Below are positions 54,748 to 63,739 of a stretch of 64,000 nucleotides of DNA, piece after piece. The stretch comes from Methanoculleus taiwanensis (GTDB lineage Archaea; Halobacteriota; Methanomicrobia; Methanomicrobiales; Methanoculleaceae). The notes beneath the pieces were generated by a model, which was not told where the DNA came from, made no database searches, and worked only from the letters and a program-made list of their open reading frames with translations. Positions within the stretch are counted from its first letter, which is position 1, and the number at the start of each line of letters is the position of its first letter. Position numbers and translations under genes: made by a program. The stretch lies in NCBI RefSeq assembly GCF_004102725.1, contig NZ_LHQS01000004.1, positions 62,001 to 126,000 of the forward strand, written 5' to 3'.

Positions 54748-55779
54748 CTATCGTGTCTTCTCGGTTCTCACGACAATCTCACGCCGGACGATCGAGAGGC
54801 TTGCAAGAAGGCCGATAGCGATATTGAAGTAGTACAGGATAAGCCTCCAGAGGAGGACGAAGACCCCGACGATGGACGAGTTCACGAAGAGCCCGTACAG
54901 CGACGTGGCGCTGAGTTCTGCGATCCCCGAACCGCCCGGCGTGAGCGGGAGCATCATGATAATCGCAATAATGAGCTGCACGACGAACGACTCGATGAAG
55001 AACGGGGGTTGGCCGAGTCCGATGAGGAGCAGGGATGCGATGAAGAACTCCGAAAACCAGAAGAGGCAGGTGAAGAAGAAACCCCAGAGGAGACCGACCT
55101 TACCGTGGTTGACGAAGCGCACGAGGCTTTCGTGGAAGTTATCGACCTCCCGGTCGACCGTCGCGAGGATACTCTCGATCCGCTTCATCTTCCACTTCTT
55201 CCCGATCCATGCGGAGATCCGCCGCAAAAACCGCTTGAGGTGGTCGGGGTTCTTTACGGAGAAGACGAAGACGAGAACGAAGAGCGTGATGAAGACCCAG
55301 GCCGCGTACATGATAATACTGACACCTGCGGCAAGGCTGCTCCAGTAACTCCCGAGAAAGAGCATCGCGAATGCACCGGCCGCGCCGAGGACGATACCGT
55401 CGAGCACGCGTTCCATGATAACGACGGCGGTTGCATCACCGAGTTTCACATCGGCACGGTACAGTTCGTGAATCCGCACCGGCTCGCCGCCCGCCTGCGA
55501 CGGGGTGATCGACGCAACCAGCATATTGGCAAAGACCAGGTTGAGGCAATGCCTGAACCGGACGCGATAGCCGAGCGAACCGGTCATCTTCTGGATGCGG
55601 AGCGCCCAGAAACCAAGGGCGACGACGTGCAGCAGCAGCGCGAGGACGAGGTAGTAGGGGTTGATCTGCTGCAGGTACTCAATGGTCGTTTCGTCGATGG
55701 TAAAGTAGAGGACCGCAATCAGTACGAGCGTGCTGAAACTGACCGAGACTAAAAGCCACTTCCACTGAGATTTTTTCAT
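54748..55779 (-). CDS. flippase-like integral membrane protein (UPF0104/LPG-synthase TM family)
   Basis: A 343-residue protein with about eight hydrophobic spans. The family segments PSQAGGEPVRIHELYRA, VVIMERVLDGIVLGAAG and the C-terminal LTPGGSGIAELSATSLYG are present; they are shared with MprF-type lysylphosphatidylglycerol synthase TM domains. It is probably a lipid or glycan-lipid flippase. It stands alone, 46 bases from the DUF151 gene. Confidence 0.93.
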   Translation of the reverse strand: MKKSQWKWLLVSVSFSTLVLIAVLYFTIDETTIEYLQQINPYYLVLALLLHVVALGFWALRIQKMTGSLGYRVRFRHCLNLVFANMLVASITPSQAGGEPVRIHELYRADVKLGDATAVVIMERVLDGIVLGAAGAFAMLFLGSYWSSLAAGVSIIMYAAWVFITLFVLVFVFSVKNPDHLKRFLRRISAWIGKKWKMKRIESILATVDREVDNFHESLVRFVNHGKVGLLWGFFFTCLFWFSEFFIASLLLIGLGQPPFFIESFVVQLIIAIIMMLPLTPGGSGIAELSATSLYGLFVNSSIVGVFVLLWRLILYYFNIAIGLLASLSIVRREIVVRTEKTR

Positions 55780-55957
55780 GCATTACGCTCCAGAACACCG
55801 CCGGCCGAAGTCTGACTCCCGGGATCGGGATCAGGGAACCGCTTGCGCCGGGTGATACAACCAAAAATATCAGAGGCTGAACTATTATCGTATCTTCCGG
55901 ATACTATATAACGCTGTTTTCACGACCTTCCCCCGGGACAGGCCGCTTCATCTTCTC

Positions 55958-56533
55958 CTATACCGTGAAGAGATCCCGCCGCCCCGTGACCCGGAGCAGG
56001 CCGGCACGAACGCCGGCGTCAAGCCAGCCATACCCGTAACTGAAGAGGGAAAGCGCGGCCGCGTACTCCTGATTCCGGAGATGCAGACTTCCGTCCAGAT
56101 GCCCCCGCCTCGCTTCGGCGACAACCATCTCCGCCGCTTCGGAGAGCAGGCTTGCCCGGTCAGGCCCGGTCTCGACGGCAGTGATCGCTTCCGAGAGCAT
56201 CCGTTCGTAGCGGGTCGTCTTCTCGTGGAGGCGGTCAGCCAGCGCCTCCGGGATCGGATCGGCGATGGCGGCGGGATGCAGTCGTTCGCCACCGGCAGTC
56301 CGGACGAGCCCGAGAACGCATCCGGCATCGAGCCACCCGAGCCCGTAGGTGAAACTTGCCAGCGCATTCACCCGGTCACCGGTGCGAAGGAACGTGCACC
56401 CGTCGCTCCGGTAAGCGGCAGCCATCTCGAGAACCTCCCCGGCTATCCTTCCGAGCACGCTCGCTTCAGGAGGGATCGGGCGCGCCGCCTCCACCCGGCT
56501 GCCGTACACCTCCCCGAACGTCGATAGTCTCAT
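55958..56533 (-). CDS. duplicated DUF357-like protein
   Basis: A 191-residue all-helical protein made of two related halves. First copy: [20 protein letters not shown] then [14 protein letters not shown]. Second: [20 protein letters not shown] then [14 protein letters not shown]. The motif W-L-D-A-G and the helix pattern match DUF357. The copies are about 100 residues apart. It overlaps the start of dphB's 3' end by 4 bases, so the pair is coupled. Confidence 0.85.
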   Translation of the reverse strand: MRLSTFGEVYGSRVEAARPIPPEASVLGRIAGEVLEMAAAYRSDGCTFLRTGDRVNALASFTYGLGWLDAGCVLGLVRTAGGERLHPAAIADPIPEALADRLHEKTTRYERMLSEAITAVETGPDRASLLSEAAEMVVAEARRGHLDGSLHLRNQEYAAALSLFSYGYGWLDAGVRAGLLRVTGRRDLFTV

Positions 56534-57282
56534 AGTCCCGCGAACGTCCGGAGGTACTCGTGCTCCACCGGGTGGAGATCGGCCGGCACGACCAGGATGT
56601 GGAGCGGCGGCCCGAAGTCTACCGATTTGAGCAGTTCGCCCGTTCCCGCGGCCACATGCGGGTGCTCGGAGCCCGCCCGTGCGATCCCGACGTACAGCGA
56701 CGGAGCAGGTGTTTCCAGGATCTCCGCCATCCGCTCGATGATCGCTATCGCTTCTCCGACCCGCATATACCGGTCAGGCTGAATATCGAGGTAGACCAGC
56801 GTATGCAGGTTGAGAGCGAGGTTCTGGCGGATCGTCTCGAGCGGGGTCGTCGGAAACCAGCTCTTCGCCGGGAACGGGACAGAACAGGATTTCCCGAACC
56901 GGTAATTCTGCAGTCCGGCAAGCCCACAGACAGCGCTTGCAATGGACGAGGCGTGGATGATCGACGTCGCGACACCCATCCCGGCAGCGCGGATCCTGAG
57001 ATCCGCGTGGGTCGTCGAGACCATCGGATCGCCGCCGGTGAGGAAGACCACGTCGCCGTCCCGCGCACGCCGGATCACCTCATCCGGGTGCTGCTCAACA
57101 TCCTCCCGCCCGAGAAGGACGATCTCTTTTCCAAAGACCGCTTCCATCTCCGAAACACTCGAACCCATCATCCGGGAGGTGTACGATTCAAGGTAGACAT
57201 ACTCCGCTCTCCGAACGGCATCGAGTCCCTTTACGGATATGTCCTTAAGATCAAAGAGTCCAAGGCCTACAAACGTCAGCAT
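56530..57282 (-). CDS. dphB: diphthine synthase
   Basis: SAM-dependent methyltransferase making diphthine on elongation factor 2. The 250 residues begin [20 protein letters not shown] and have [28 protein letters not shown] (GGDP motif) and [26 protein letters not shown]. The match to the archaeal DphB family is strong. It shares 4 bases with the downstream DUF357-like gene and is separated by a 32-base spacer from the RecA-like gene. Confidence 0.97.
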   Translation of the reverse strand: MLTFVGLGLFDLKDISVKGLDAVRRAEYVYLESYTSRMMGSSVSEMEAVFGKEIVLLGREDVEQHPDEVIRRARDGDVVFLTGGDPMVSTTHADLRIRAAGMGVATSIIHASSIASAVCGLAGLQNYRFGKSCSVPFPAKSWFPTTPLETIRQNLALNLHTLVYLDIQPDRYMRVGEAIAIIERMAEILETPAPSLYVGIARAGSEHPHVAAGTGELLKSVDFGPPLHILVVPADLHPVEHEYLRTFAGL

Positions 57283-57314
57283 CTATTCACCTTCATGTAT
57301 TCTCGCAGGGATCG

Positions 57315-58031
57315 CTATACAACGATGAGCTGCCCGTCGACGATGTGGTACTGAATCCACTGCGTGGTCGTCCCGTTGATCCCGATGATCCTGAAGTACC
57401 ACTGGTGTGTCATCCCGACATCGACGGCCTTCACCTCAAGGATCAGGGTCATCAGCTGCTTGATGGTGGAGAGCGTCTTGTCGTCGAAGGACTCGTTATT
57501 CAGGAGATATATCCCGAGCCCCTCGAGTTTTTTCACGCGGTTTGTAATGACGTGCAGAAACCGGTAGGCCACATCAAGCCTGGAGTACATGAGGAGGGTC
57601 GAGACCGAGTTGATGCAGAACCGGATCGGCGGGGGAAGAGGGCCCGGAGGCTCCATGGTCACGCTCTCTTTCCACATATCCTCGGCCATCCTGGAGAACT
57701 TTATCCCCATCCCGGTGAGATCCATGGGGCTTGTGACGAACTTCACCCGGGCGGATTCTGAGATGGTCGGAACCGAGCACTTCGTGATGGCATCGATGAC
57801 ACCGATCCGGTTTTTATCCGCTCCCTGCCGCTTTAACGCCGTGACGACATCGCTTGCCCGCTCATCGGTCGACATCACGATCGTCCATTCTCCTTCCGCC
57901 GGGCATGCAAGCCGGTAGGCTATCTGCTCGGCATAGGAGAGCGGAGGAGCCAGAATGAGGATGTTGCCGGTTGCCTTGAGTCCCCGGAAGTGGTCGTCCA
58001 CCACCGGGATGCCCGTCGTATAGCGGTACAT
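57315..58031 (-). CDS. RecA/KaiC-superfamily ATPase-like protein
   Basis: A 238-residue protein of the RecA/RAD55/KaiC fold: TGIPVVDDHFRGLKATGNILILAPPLSYAEQIAYRLA, where the normally Gly-rich Walker A is APPLSYAEQ and lacks the GKT lysine, then CINSVSTLLMYSRLDVAYRFL. It may bind nucleotide weakly or not at all. It follows feoB after 16 bases in the same direction, so it may share its transcript. Function unknown. Confidence 0.78.
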   Translation of the reverse strand: MYRYTTGIPVVDDHFRGLKATGNILILAPPLSYAEQIAYRLACPAEGEWTIVMSTDERASDVVTALKRQGADKNRIGVIDAITKCSVPTISESARVKFVTSPMDLTGMGIKFSRMAEDMWKESVTMEPPGPLPPPIRFCINSVSTLLMYSRLDVAYRFLHVITNRVKKLEGLGIYLLNNESFDDKTLSTIKQLMTLILEVKAVDVGMTHQWYFRIIGINGTTTQWIQYHIVDGQLIVV

Positions 58032-58047
58032 TGATACTGTACTGATC

Positions 58048-59901
58048 TTACGTGAGGACCAGATTTATAAGTGCGCCGATGACAAGCCCGAGCGAGACCG
58101 TGTACAGGCTCACGGCAAGGGTTATCCTCGACCCGACCTCCCGGTTGAGGACGGTGATCGTGGAGAGGCAGGGGACGAAGAGCACCGTAACGATGGCAAA
58201 GACGTAGAGCTGCAGGGCAGAGAGCACCGCGCCGAGGTCGGCAGTCCCGGCAAGGATCGCCAGGGTCTCGAATGCCATCTCCTTTCGGAGGATGCCGAAG
58301 ATGAGTGCCGTCGCGGTATACCCGGGAAGGCCGAGGAGTCCCTCCATAACAGGGGCGGCAAACGCCGCGAAAGCGTTCATCAGACCGAAGAACTCGAACA
58401 GGCCGAGGAAGACGCTCCCGAGGAGCAAGAGCGGCATGGCGATGAAGAGAAACTCGGAGAGGCGCGACCAGGACTTCTTCAGCACCAGGTTCGGGTCGGG
58501 TCGGCGGAGCGGAGCCATCTCCATGATCATCCCGAACCGCTCACCCGGCGTCACCCGGGAAAGCATCAGGCCGGTCGCAAGAATAAGCGCAAATACGATG
58601 ATGTAGATGCTGAGTGCGGCCGCTATCCCGATGAAACTCGAGACGATTCCGGCAATAATGACCGTTCGTGCCGAGCAGGGCACCATGGTGACGAGAAACG
58701 CCGCGATCATCCGCTCACGCCTGCTCCGGAGCGTCCGTATACCCATGATGGCGGGCACGGTGCACCCGAAAGCGAGCGTCATCGGGATGATCGCTCCTCC
58801 GTGCATCCCGACCCGATGCATCGCTTTATCGGCGAGGAACGCCGCCCGGGTCATGTACCCGGAGTCCTCGAGGATCGAGATGAATATGTAGAAGAGGAGG
58901 ATATACGGGAACGCTATCCCGAGCCCTGCCTGGAGTGCGAGCAGGATTGAGATCCCGATCGTCTCGATGAGCGGCGGGAGGCCAAGGCTCATGAAGGGAG
59001 CTATCGCCCAGGTATCAAAGAGGGTGACAATAAACTCTTCAATCCAGCTGCCGACGATGAAGACCGTGACGAGCATGGTGAGCAGAACCCCGATCAGTAC
59101 GGGGATGCCCGGGATGACCCGGGTGAAGATTCGATCGAGGTCGAAGGGCGGTGCGGGCTCTTCGATCCGGACGGTGATGGCGTCGGCGATCTGCCGGGCG
59201 AAGTTATGCCGGTTGGCCGCGATGATCTGGGAGATAGTCATCCGGTGGCGGCTCTCGATCTCATCAGCAATCGTCTTTGCCGCCTCCAGAAGATCAGGGT
59301 CGTCACCGATCCCTTCGAGCGCCTGCATGCTCTCGACCCGCTCCGCGCCGAGCATCTTGTCCAGACTCCGGACGGCCGCTTCTATATGGTGGTCGTAGGG
59401 AACCTCCACAGTCGAAGGCCGTGCGTCGGCGAGCGCCAAGGGGATGATCCGGTCGATGTTCTTTCCCTCGAGAGCGGACGTGAGCAGCACCTCGACCCCG
59501 AGGATATCCCGAAGTGCCGCTGCGTCGACCTCAAAACCACGGTCAGCCGCCTCGTCGATCATATTCAGGACGACGATCATCGGCAGGCCGTACTCGGCAA
59601 CCTGCAGGAGCAGGTACAGATTTCTCTCAAGCCTGGTGACGTTCAGCACGGCGATGAGCGCGTCGGCTCCCTGCTGGCCGAGGAACCGCTGCACCAGGAG
59701 TTCTTCGTCGGAGGTGCCGTCGAGCGAGTATACTCCCGGGAGGTCGACGAGTTCGACGATCTCGCGCCGGTAGCAGGTATTGCCCCGCTGGAGTTCCACG
59801 GTCGTTCCCGGGTAGTTGCTCACCTCTACGCCGAGCCCCGTCAGCTGGTTGAAGATCAGGGATTTCCCCACGCCCGGGTTTCCTATCAGGGCAGTCTTCA
59901 T
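58048..59901 (-). CDS. feoB: ferrous iron transport protein B
   Basis: Fe(II) transporter with an N-terminal G-domain (GNPGVGKS G1 at residues 7-14, VEVSNYPGTTVE G2, DLPGVY G3, LNMIDEA G4) and membrane gates (VPCSARTVIIAGI and the second gate region FVPCLSTITV). The 617-residue chain contains 8-10 spans. ATG 59901 is chosen over the longer frame to 59958 because the G1 loop must be near the N-terminus. It overlaps the DtxR-FeoA gene by 4 bases (ATGA), forming one operon. Confidence 0.97.
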   Translation of the reverse strand: MKTALIGNPGVGKSLIFNQLTGLGVEVSNYPGTTVELQRGNTCYRREIVELVDLPGVYSLDGTSDEELLVQRFLGQQGADALIAVLNVTRLERNLYLLLQVAEYGLPMIVVLNMIDEAADRGFEVDAAALRDILGVEVLLTSALEGKNIDRIIPLALADARPSTVEVPYDHHIEAAVRSLDKMLGAERVESMQALEGIGDDPDLLEAAKTIADEIESRHRMTISQIIAANRHNFARQIADAITVRIEEPAPPFDLDRIFTRVIPGIPVLIGVLLTMLVTVFIVGSWIEEFIVTLFDTWAIAPFMSLGLPPLIETIGISILLALQAGLGIAFPYILLFYIFISILEDSGYMTRAAFLADKAMHRVGMHGGAIIPMTLAFGCTVPAIMGIRTLRSRRERMIAAFLVTMVPCSARTVIIAGIVSSFIGIAAALSIYIIVFALILATGLMLSRVTPGERFGMIMEMAPLRRPDPNLVLKKSWSRLSEFLFIAMPLLLLGSVFLGLFEFFGLMNAFAAFAAPVMEGLLGLPGYTATALIFGILRKEMAFETLAILAGTADLGAVLSALQLYVFAIVTVLFVPCLSTITVLNREVGSRITLAVSLYTVSLGLVIGALINLVLT

Positions 59902-60527
59902 CGGGACGGCTCCACGAAGATCGATTCGGCGATCTCGGGGCTGATCGCGATATCGCACCCCTTTACCCGTACCATAACCGACCGATTCGGGAGCTTTCTC
60001 CGGAGCTCGACCACCTCACCGGGAAGGATGCCAAGATCCATAAGCCGCCGGTTGCACCCGGGTCGTTTGAGCATGGTAACCCGGAGAGTATCCCCTTCGT
60101 CGAAGTCGAGAAGCGATGCCGCCGCCCGCCCGCACCGCCGCCGGGGTGCATGACCCGGTTTTCGGCAATCGAGATACGATGAGAGGCGATCGATCGTCTC
60201 GTCGGAGATCTCGTGCTCGAGCGTACACGCTTCGCGTGAGGCGGCATCGGTATCGATCCCGAGCATCTCGGTCAGGAAACATTGCAGGACGCTGTGTTTC
60301 CGGACCACCTTCGCTGCACGCTCTCTGCCCTTCTCGGTCAGCAGGACACTGCCGTCCCCGTGCAGGGTCAGGTATCCTTCCTGTGCGAGTGCCGGAACCG
60401 TTGCCTCGACGGCTGCCGGATCGACCCCGAGCGCCTCCGCTATCTCGGCGAACGTAACCGGGCGCTGGTTCCCCGGAACAGTATTGTGAATCGCCTCAAG
60501 GTAGTCTTCGCAGGTCGAAGGATGCAT
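59898..60527 (-). CDS. DtxR-family regulator fused to FeoA domain
   Basis: A 209-residue protein with an iron-responsive DtxR-type winged helix (residues 1-65: STCEDYLEAIHNTVPGNQRP, EIAEALGVDPAAVEATV), a metal-binding dimerisation part (CTLEHEISDETIDRL) and a C-terminal FeoA/SH3 domain (GDTLRVTMLKRPGCNRRLMDLGILPGEV, VKGCDIAISPEIAES). It could sense iron and control the feo operon. The frame also offers TTG 60548. It overlaps feoB by 4 bases. Confidence 0.92.
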   Translation of the reverse strand: MHPSTCEDYLEAIHNTVPGNQRPVTFAEIAEALGVDPAAVEATVPALAQEGYLTLHGDGSVLLTEKGRERAAKVVRKHSVLQCFLTEMLGIDTDAASREACTLEHEISDETIDRLSSYLDCRKPGHAPRRRCGRAAASLLDFDEGDTLRVTMLKRPGCNRRLMDLGILPGEVVELRRKLPNRSVMVRVKGCDIAISPEIAESIFVEPSR

Positions 60528-60641
60528 TCTCTCTTTTTTCGTCGTCAACGATGTTATGGATTTTGATGCAGGCAGATGTTCCAGAGGCGCACCCCGTCTC
60601 CGCCGTGAACTACTATATACACCCTCGGATGATTGTTATGC

Positions 60642-62342
60642 ATGGAGCGCTCTGATCCGCAGCAGGTCACGAACAGGCAGGTCGCCGGAGTGCTCACCTT
60701 CATGGGTCAGCTCCTCGAGATCTCCGGGGACGACCCGTTCAAGATCAGGCCGTATTACCGGGCGGCGCAGGAGGTCGAGCGGCAGAGCGAACCCGTGGCA
60801 GGCAGAGGCGAAGAAGAACTCGTCGCGCTCCGGGGTATCGGCCGCCAGATCGCCCGGAAGATAGGCGAGATCGAAGAGACCGGAACGTTTCGCGAACTCG
60901 ACGAACTCCGGGCGGAGATACCGGATTCCCTCATCGAGCTCCTGGCGCTCGACAGCGTCGGCCCGAAGACCATCAATCTCCTCTGGAAGAAACTCGGGAT
61001 TCTGAGCGTCGGCGACCTGGATAAAGCGGCCAGGAACCACCGGATTCGGGCGGTGAAGGGGTTCGGAGCGAAGAAAGAGGAGAATATACTCCGGGCGATC
61101 GACCGTTTCCAGCAGAAGAACGGCCGCATGACCAGAGCGGAGGCCGACGCGATCGTCAACGCCGCGACAGGCGTCCTTCTCCCGGGCACCTTCACCGTCG
61201 CCGGGAGTTATCGCCGCGGCCTTTCCACCGTCGGCGATATCGACATCGTGACGCTTGAAGAACGGGATGCCGTCAGACCCCGGCTTACGGCCGTCGCCGA
61301 CGAGGTGATCGACGACGGCAGCAGAAAGACATCACTTCGCATCGGAGGCAGACGGGTGGATATCCGGTATGCCACTCCTGAGATATACGGGGCGATGCTC
61401 ATGTACCTGACCGGATCCAAGGCTTTCAATATCAGGATACGGGCGGTTGCCAATTCGGGCGGATATACCCTGAACGAGTACGGTCTTGAGGAGAGGAGTT
61501 CGGGAAGACTGCAGACCTTCGCAGATGAAGAAGGACTCTTCCGGGAACTCAAGATGGATTACGTCCCCCCCGAGCTCCGCGAGGATAGAGGCGAGGTCGA
61601 GCTGGCTCTCGCAGGAGCACTTCCCTCCCTCGTCGATCTCCCGGATGTGCGGGGCGATCTGCACTCCCATACGAGATGGAGCGACGGGCGCCAGACGCTC
61701 GAGGAGATCGCGGTGCGGGGCGATGAACTCGGCTACGAGTATATCCTCATCACCGATCACTCGTCGAGCCTCGGCGTCGCCCGAGGGCTCGATACCGATG
61801 CCCTGCAACGGCAGCAGAGCGAGATCGAGCATACCAACCGGAGGCACACCTGCACACTCCTCTCCGGCGTCGAGGTCGATATCAAAAGCGACGGAGCCCT
61901 CGGCCTTCCCGGCAAGATGCTCGCCGATCTCGATCTCGTGATAGCCTCCGTCCACTCGGGTTTCCAGCAGGAGGAGGATCAGATCACCCGGCGTATCCTC
62001 TCGGCGGTCGAGAACGAGCATGTCGATATCGTCGGTCACCCGACCGGCAGGCTCCTTGGCCGACGGCCGCCTTACGCGGTCGACCTTGCGCGGGTGATCG
62101 AACGGGCGGCGGAGGTGGGGACGGCACTCGAGATAAACGCCTCCCCGCACCGGCTCGATCTGGATGATATTTATATCAGACAGGCCAAGGAAAAAGGAGT
62201 GAAACTGACAATAGGGACAGACAGCCACAGAACGTCAGAGTTTTCCAATATGCGCTACGGCATCACACTCGCACGGCGCGGATGGTGCACGGCTCCCGAC
62301 ATTCTCAATACCTCTACGCTTGCCGGGCTGCTGGAGTGGTGA
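60642..62342 (+). CDS. polX: family X DNA polymerase / PHP 3'-5' exonuclease
   Basis: Base-excision-repair polymerase. The 566-residue chain has an N-terminal HhH/8-kDa domain (GIGRQIARKIGEIEETGTF), a Pol beta palm (AGSYRRGLSTVGDIDIVT, with the catalytic GDIDI carboxylates) and a C-terminal PHP domain (GDLHSHTRWSDGRQTLEEI, ITDHSS, GVEVDI, HPTGRL, GTDSHRT), the normal PolX architecture. ATG 60642 is preferred over TTG 60633; TATA CTATATAC (about 60613) lies 25-30 bases upstream, so the message is leaderless. Confidence 0.97.
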   Translation: MERSDPQQVTNRQVAGVLTFMGQLLEISGDDPFKIRPYYRAAQEVERQSEPVAGRGEEELVALRGIGRQIARKIGEIEETGTFRELDELRAEIPDSLIELLALDSVGPKTINLLWKKLGILSVGDLDKAARNHRIRAVKGFGAKKEENILRAIDRFQQKNGRMTRAEADAIVNAATGVLLPGTFTVAGSYRRGLSTVGDIDIVTLEERDAVRPRLTAVADEVIDDGSRKTSLRIGGRRVDIRYATPEIYGAMLMYLTGSKAFNIRIRAVANSGGYTLNEYGLEERSSGRLQTFADEEGLFRELKMDYVPPELREDRGEVELALAGALPSLVDLPDVRGDLHSHTRWSDGRQTLEEIAVRGDELGYEYILITDHSSSLGVARGLDTDALQRQQSEIEHTNRRHTCTLLSGVEVDIKSDGALGLPGKMLADLDLVIASVHSGFQQEEDQITRRILSAVENEHVDIVGHPTGRLLGRRPPYAVDLARVIERAAEVGTALEINASPHRLDLDDIYIRQAKEKGVKLTIGTDSHRTSEFSNMRYGITLARRGWCTAPDILNTSTLAGLLEW

Positions 62343-62345
62343 CTC

Positions 62346-62936
62346 GTGATCTACTGGCTGTATGAGAAGATCCTTCAGAGGAACCTCTCCTCCCTCCCCG
62401 GACGGGTCTGCTTCATGATTACCGAAGAGGATCTTGTCGGGGCGCCGGAGAACCTGTATACGATAACCGAATGGTGCATCGAACTCGGTATCGAACATGT
62501 CATGTTCCATATCAGCACGGAGAACCCGGAACGGCTCATCGGGCACCTCCCCGGGATTCGTTCTATCGGTGGGATAGCCCGCCTGACCATACACTACGGC
62601 GAACAGGAGGAGGTTACCGGCAGCGGAATCGATGTGACGGTGGCGATCGGAAAGAGCGGCCGGGAGGAGATCACGAACTGCATCCGGAAGATGGCGGAGA
62701 GCGGGGTGAATCCCGAGGATGTCGACGAGGAACTGATCGAGTCGTGCCTCACCTTTCCGTACGAGCCCGATCTCGTTATCAAGACCGGCGGCGACCACCT
62801 GACCGATTTTCTCATCTGGCAGTCGGTCTACTCGGAACTCTTCTTCCTCGACGTCAACTGGGCGCTGCTTCGAAAAGTCGACTTTTTGCGGGCGTTGCGC
62901 GACTATCAGTCACGAGCCCGCCGTTTCGGAACGTAA
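62346..62936 (+). CDS. cis-prenyltransferase-like protein lacking the catalytic Asp region
   Basis: A 196-residue homologue of undecaprenyl diphosphate synthases. It keeps YSELFFLDVNW and VIKTGGDHLTDFLIWQ, like the UPPS end of the fold, and HVMFHISTENPERL resembles the FSTEN segment. The N-terminal DGNRRF motif with the catalytic aspartate is missing. It may be an inactive regulator, like the Nus1/NgBR partners of eukaryotic enzymes, or a divergent enzyme. It starts 3 bases after polX and converges on the true uppS. Confidence 0.85.
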   Translation: MIYWLYEKILQRNLSSLPGRVCFMITEEDLVGAPENLYTITEWCIELGIEHVMFHISTENPERLIGHLPGIRSIGGIARLTIHYGEQEEVTGSGIDVTVAIGKSGREEITNCIRKMAESGVNPEDVDEELIESCLTFPYEPDLVIKTGGDHLTDFLIWQSVYSELFFLDVNWALLRKVDFLRALRDYQSRARRFGT

Positions 62937-62954
62937 CCGGCGCCGGAAAAGAGA

Positions 62955-63725
62955 TTATTCGGCGTTCCGGTTCTGTAACCGTTCCTTTAGCCGCATCCTC
63001 TGGTCGTAGACCCGCATCGCCCGCAGGAGATCGATCTTCCTAAACGACGGCCAGTAGGGTGCGCAGAAGTAGACCGCGGACTCGTGCCCGTTCGCGAGCC
63101 ACGGCAGGAAGTTCGAGGTCCGGCAGTCGTTCCCGGTCCGGACGATCAGGTCGACGGGAGGGATGTGCATTCCGCGGTTGAGATGCCCTTCCACGAGATC
63201 CGCGTCGATATCCCCCGCCGTCAGGAGGCCGTCCTTCACCTCCCGGAGGATCGAGCGGGCGGCGTGGACGATCTCGTTCCTGCCGCCGTACGCAAGGGCA
63301 ATATTTACATAGTAGCCGGTATACTCCCGGGTGGTCTCCTCGGCCTCTTTTACCGTCTGCAGGAGATCGGCCGGGAGGAGGGAGCGGTCGCCGATCATCT
63401 GCACCCGGATCTTGTTCCGGTGAACCCGCTCGTCGGCCATGACGGCACGGAACTTCTCCTTGAAGAGCGAGAAGAGGGCGTCGAGTTCGTCCGTCTCACG
63501 CCGGAAGTTCTCGGTCGAGAAGGCGTAGAGCGTGATGTACTTGATCCCGAGCTCCGACGCCCAGTCGAGGACCTTCTCGGTGGTGTCGGCACCGAGCTTG
63601 TGCCCTTCGGCGTTCTGCATACCGTGGGTCTTCGCGAACCGGCGGTTCCCGTCCTGGATCACCGCGATGTGCCGGGGCACGTACCTGATCTGCAGCCGCA
63701 GGAGACGCTCGTACAGCGCCTCCAT
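62955..63725 (-). CDS. uppS: cis-prenyltransferase (undecaprenyl/polyprenyl diphosphate synthase type)
   Basis: Makes the long-chain polyprenyl diphosphate carrier for glycans. The 256-residue enzyme has the catalytic HIAVIQDGNRRFAKTHGM near residue 20, YAFSTENFRR, VNIALAYGGRNEI, and VDLIVRTGNDCRTSNFLPW. In the last motif, ND replaces GE in the usual RTGGE, as in other archaeal homologues. ATG 63725 is chosen over the long frame to 63842. It faces the degenerate homologue with 18 bases between stops. Confidence 0.94.
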   Translation of the reverse strand: MEALYERLLRLQIRYVPRHIAVIQDGNRRFAKTHGMQNAEGHKLGADTTEKVLDWASELGIKYITLYAFSTENFRRETDELDALFSLFKEKFRAVMADERVHRNKIRVQMIGDRSLLPADLLQTVKEAEETTREYTGYYVNIALAYGGRNEIVHAARSILREVKDGLLTAGDIDADLVEGHLNRGMHIPPVDLIVRTGNDCRTSNFLPWLANGHESAVYFCAPYWPSFRKIDLLRAMRVYDQRMRLKERLQNRNAE

Positions 63726-63739
63726 GCCCTTGCGCGCCT

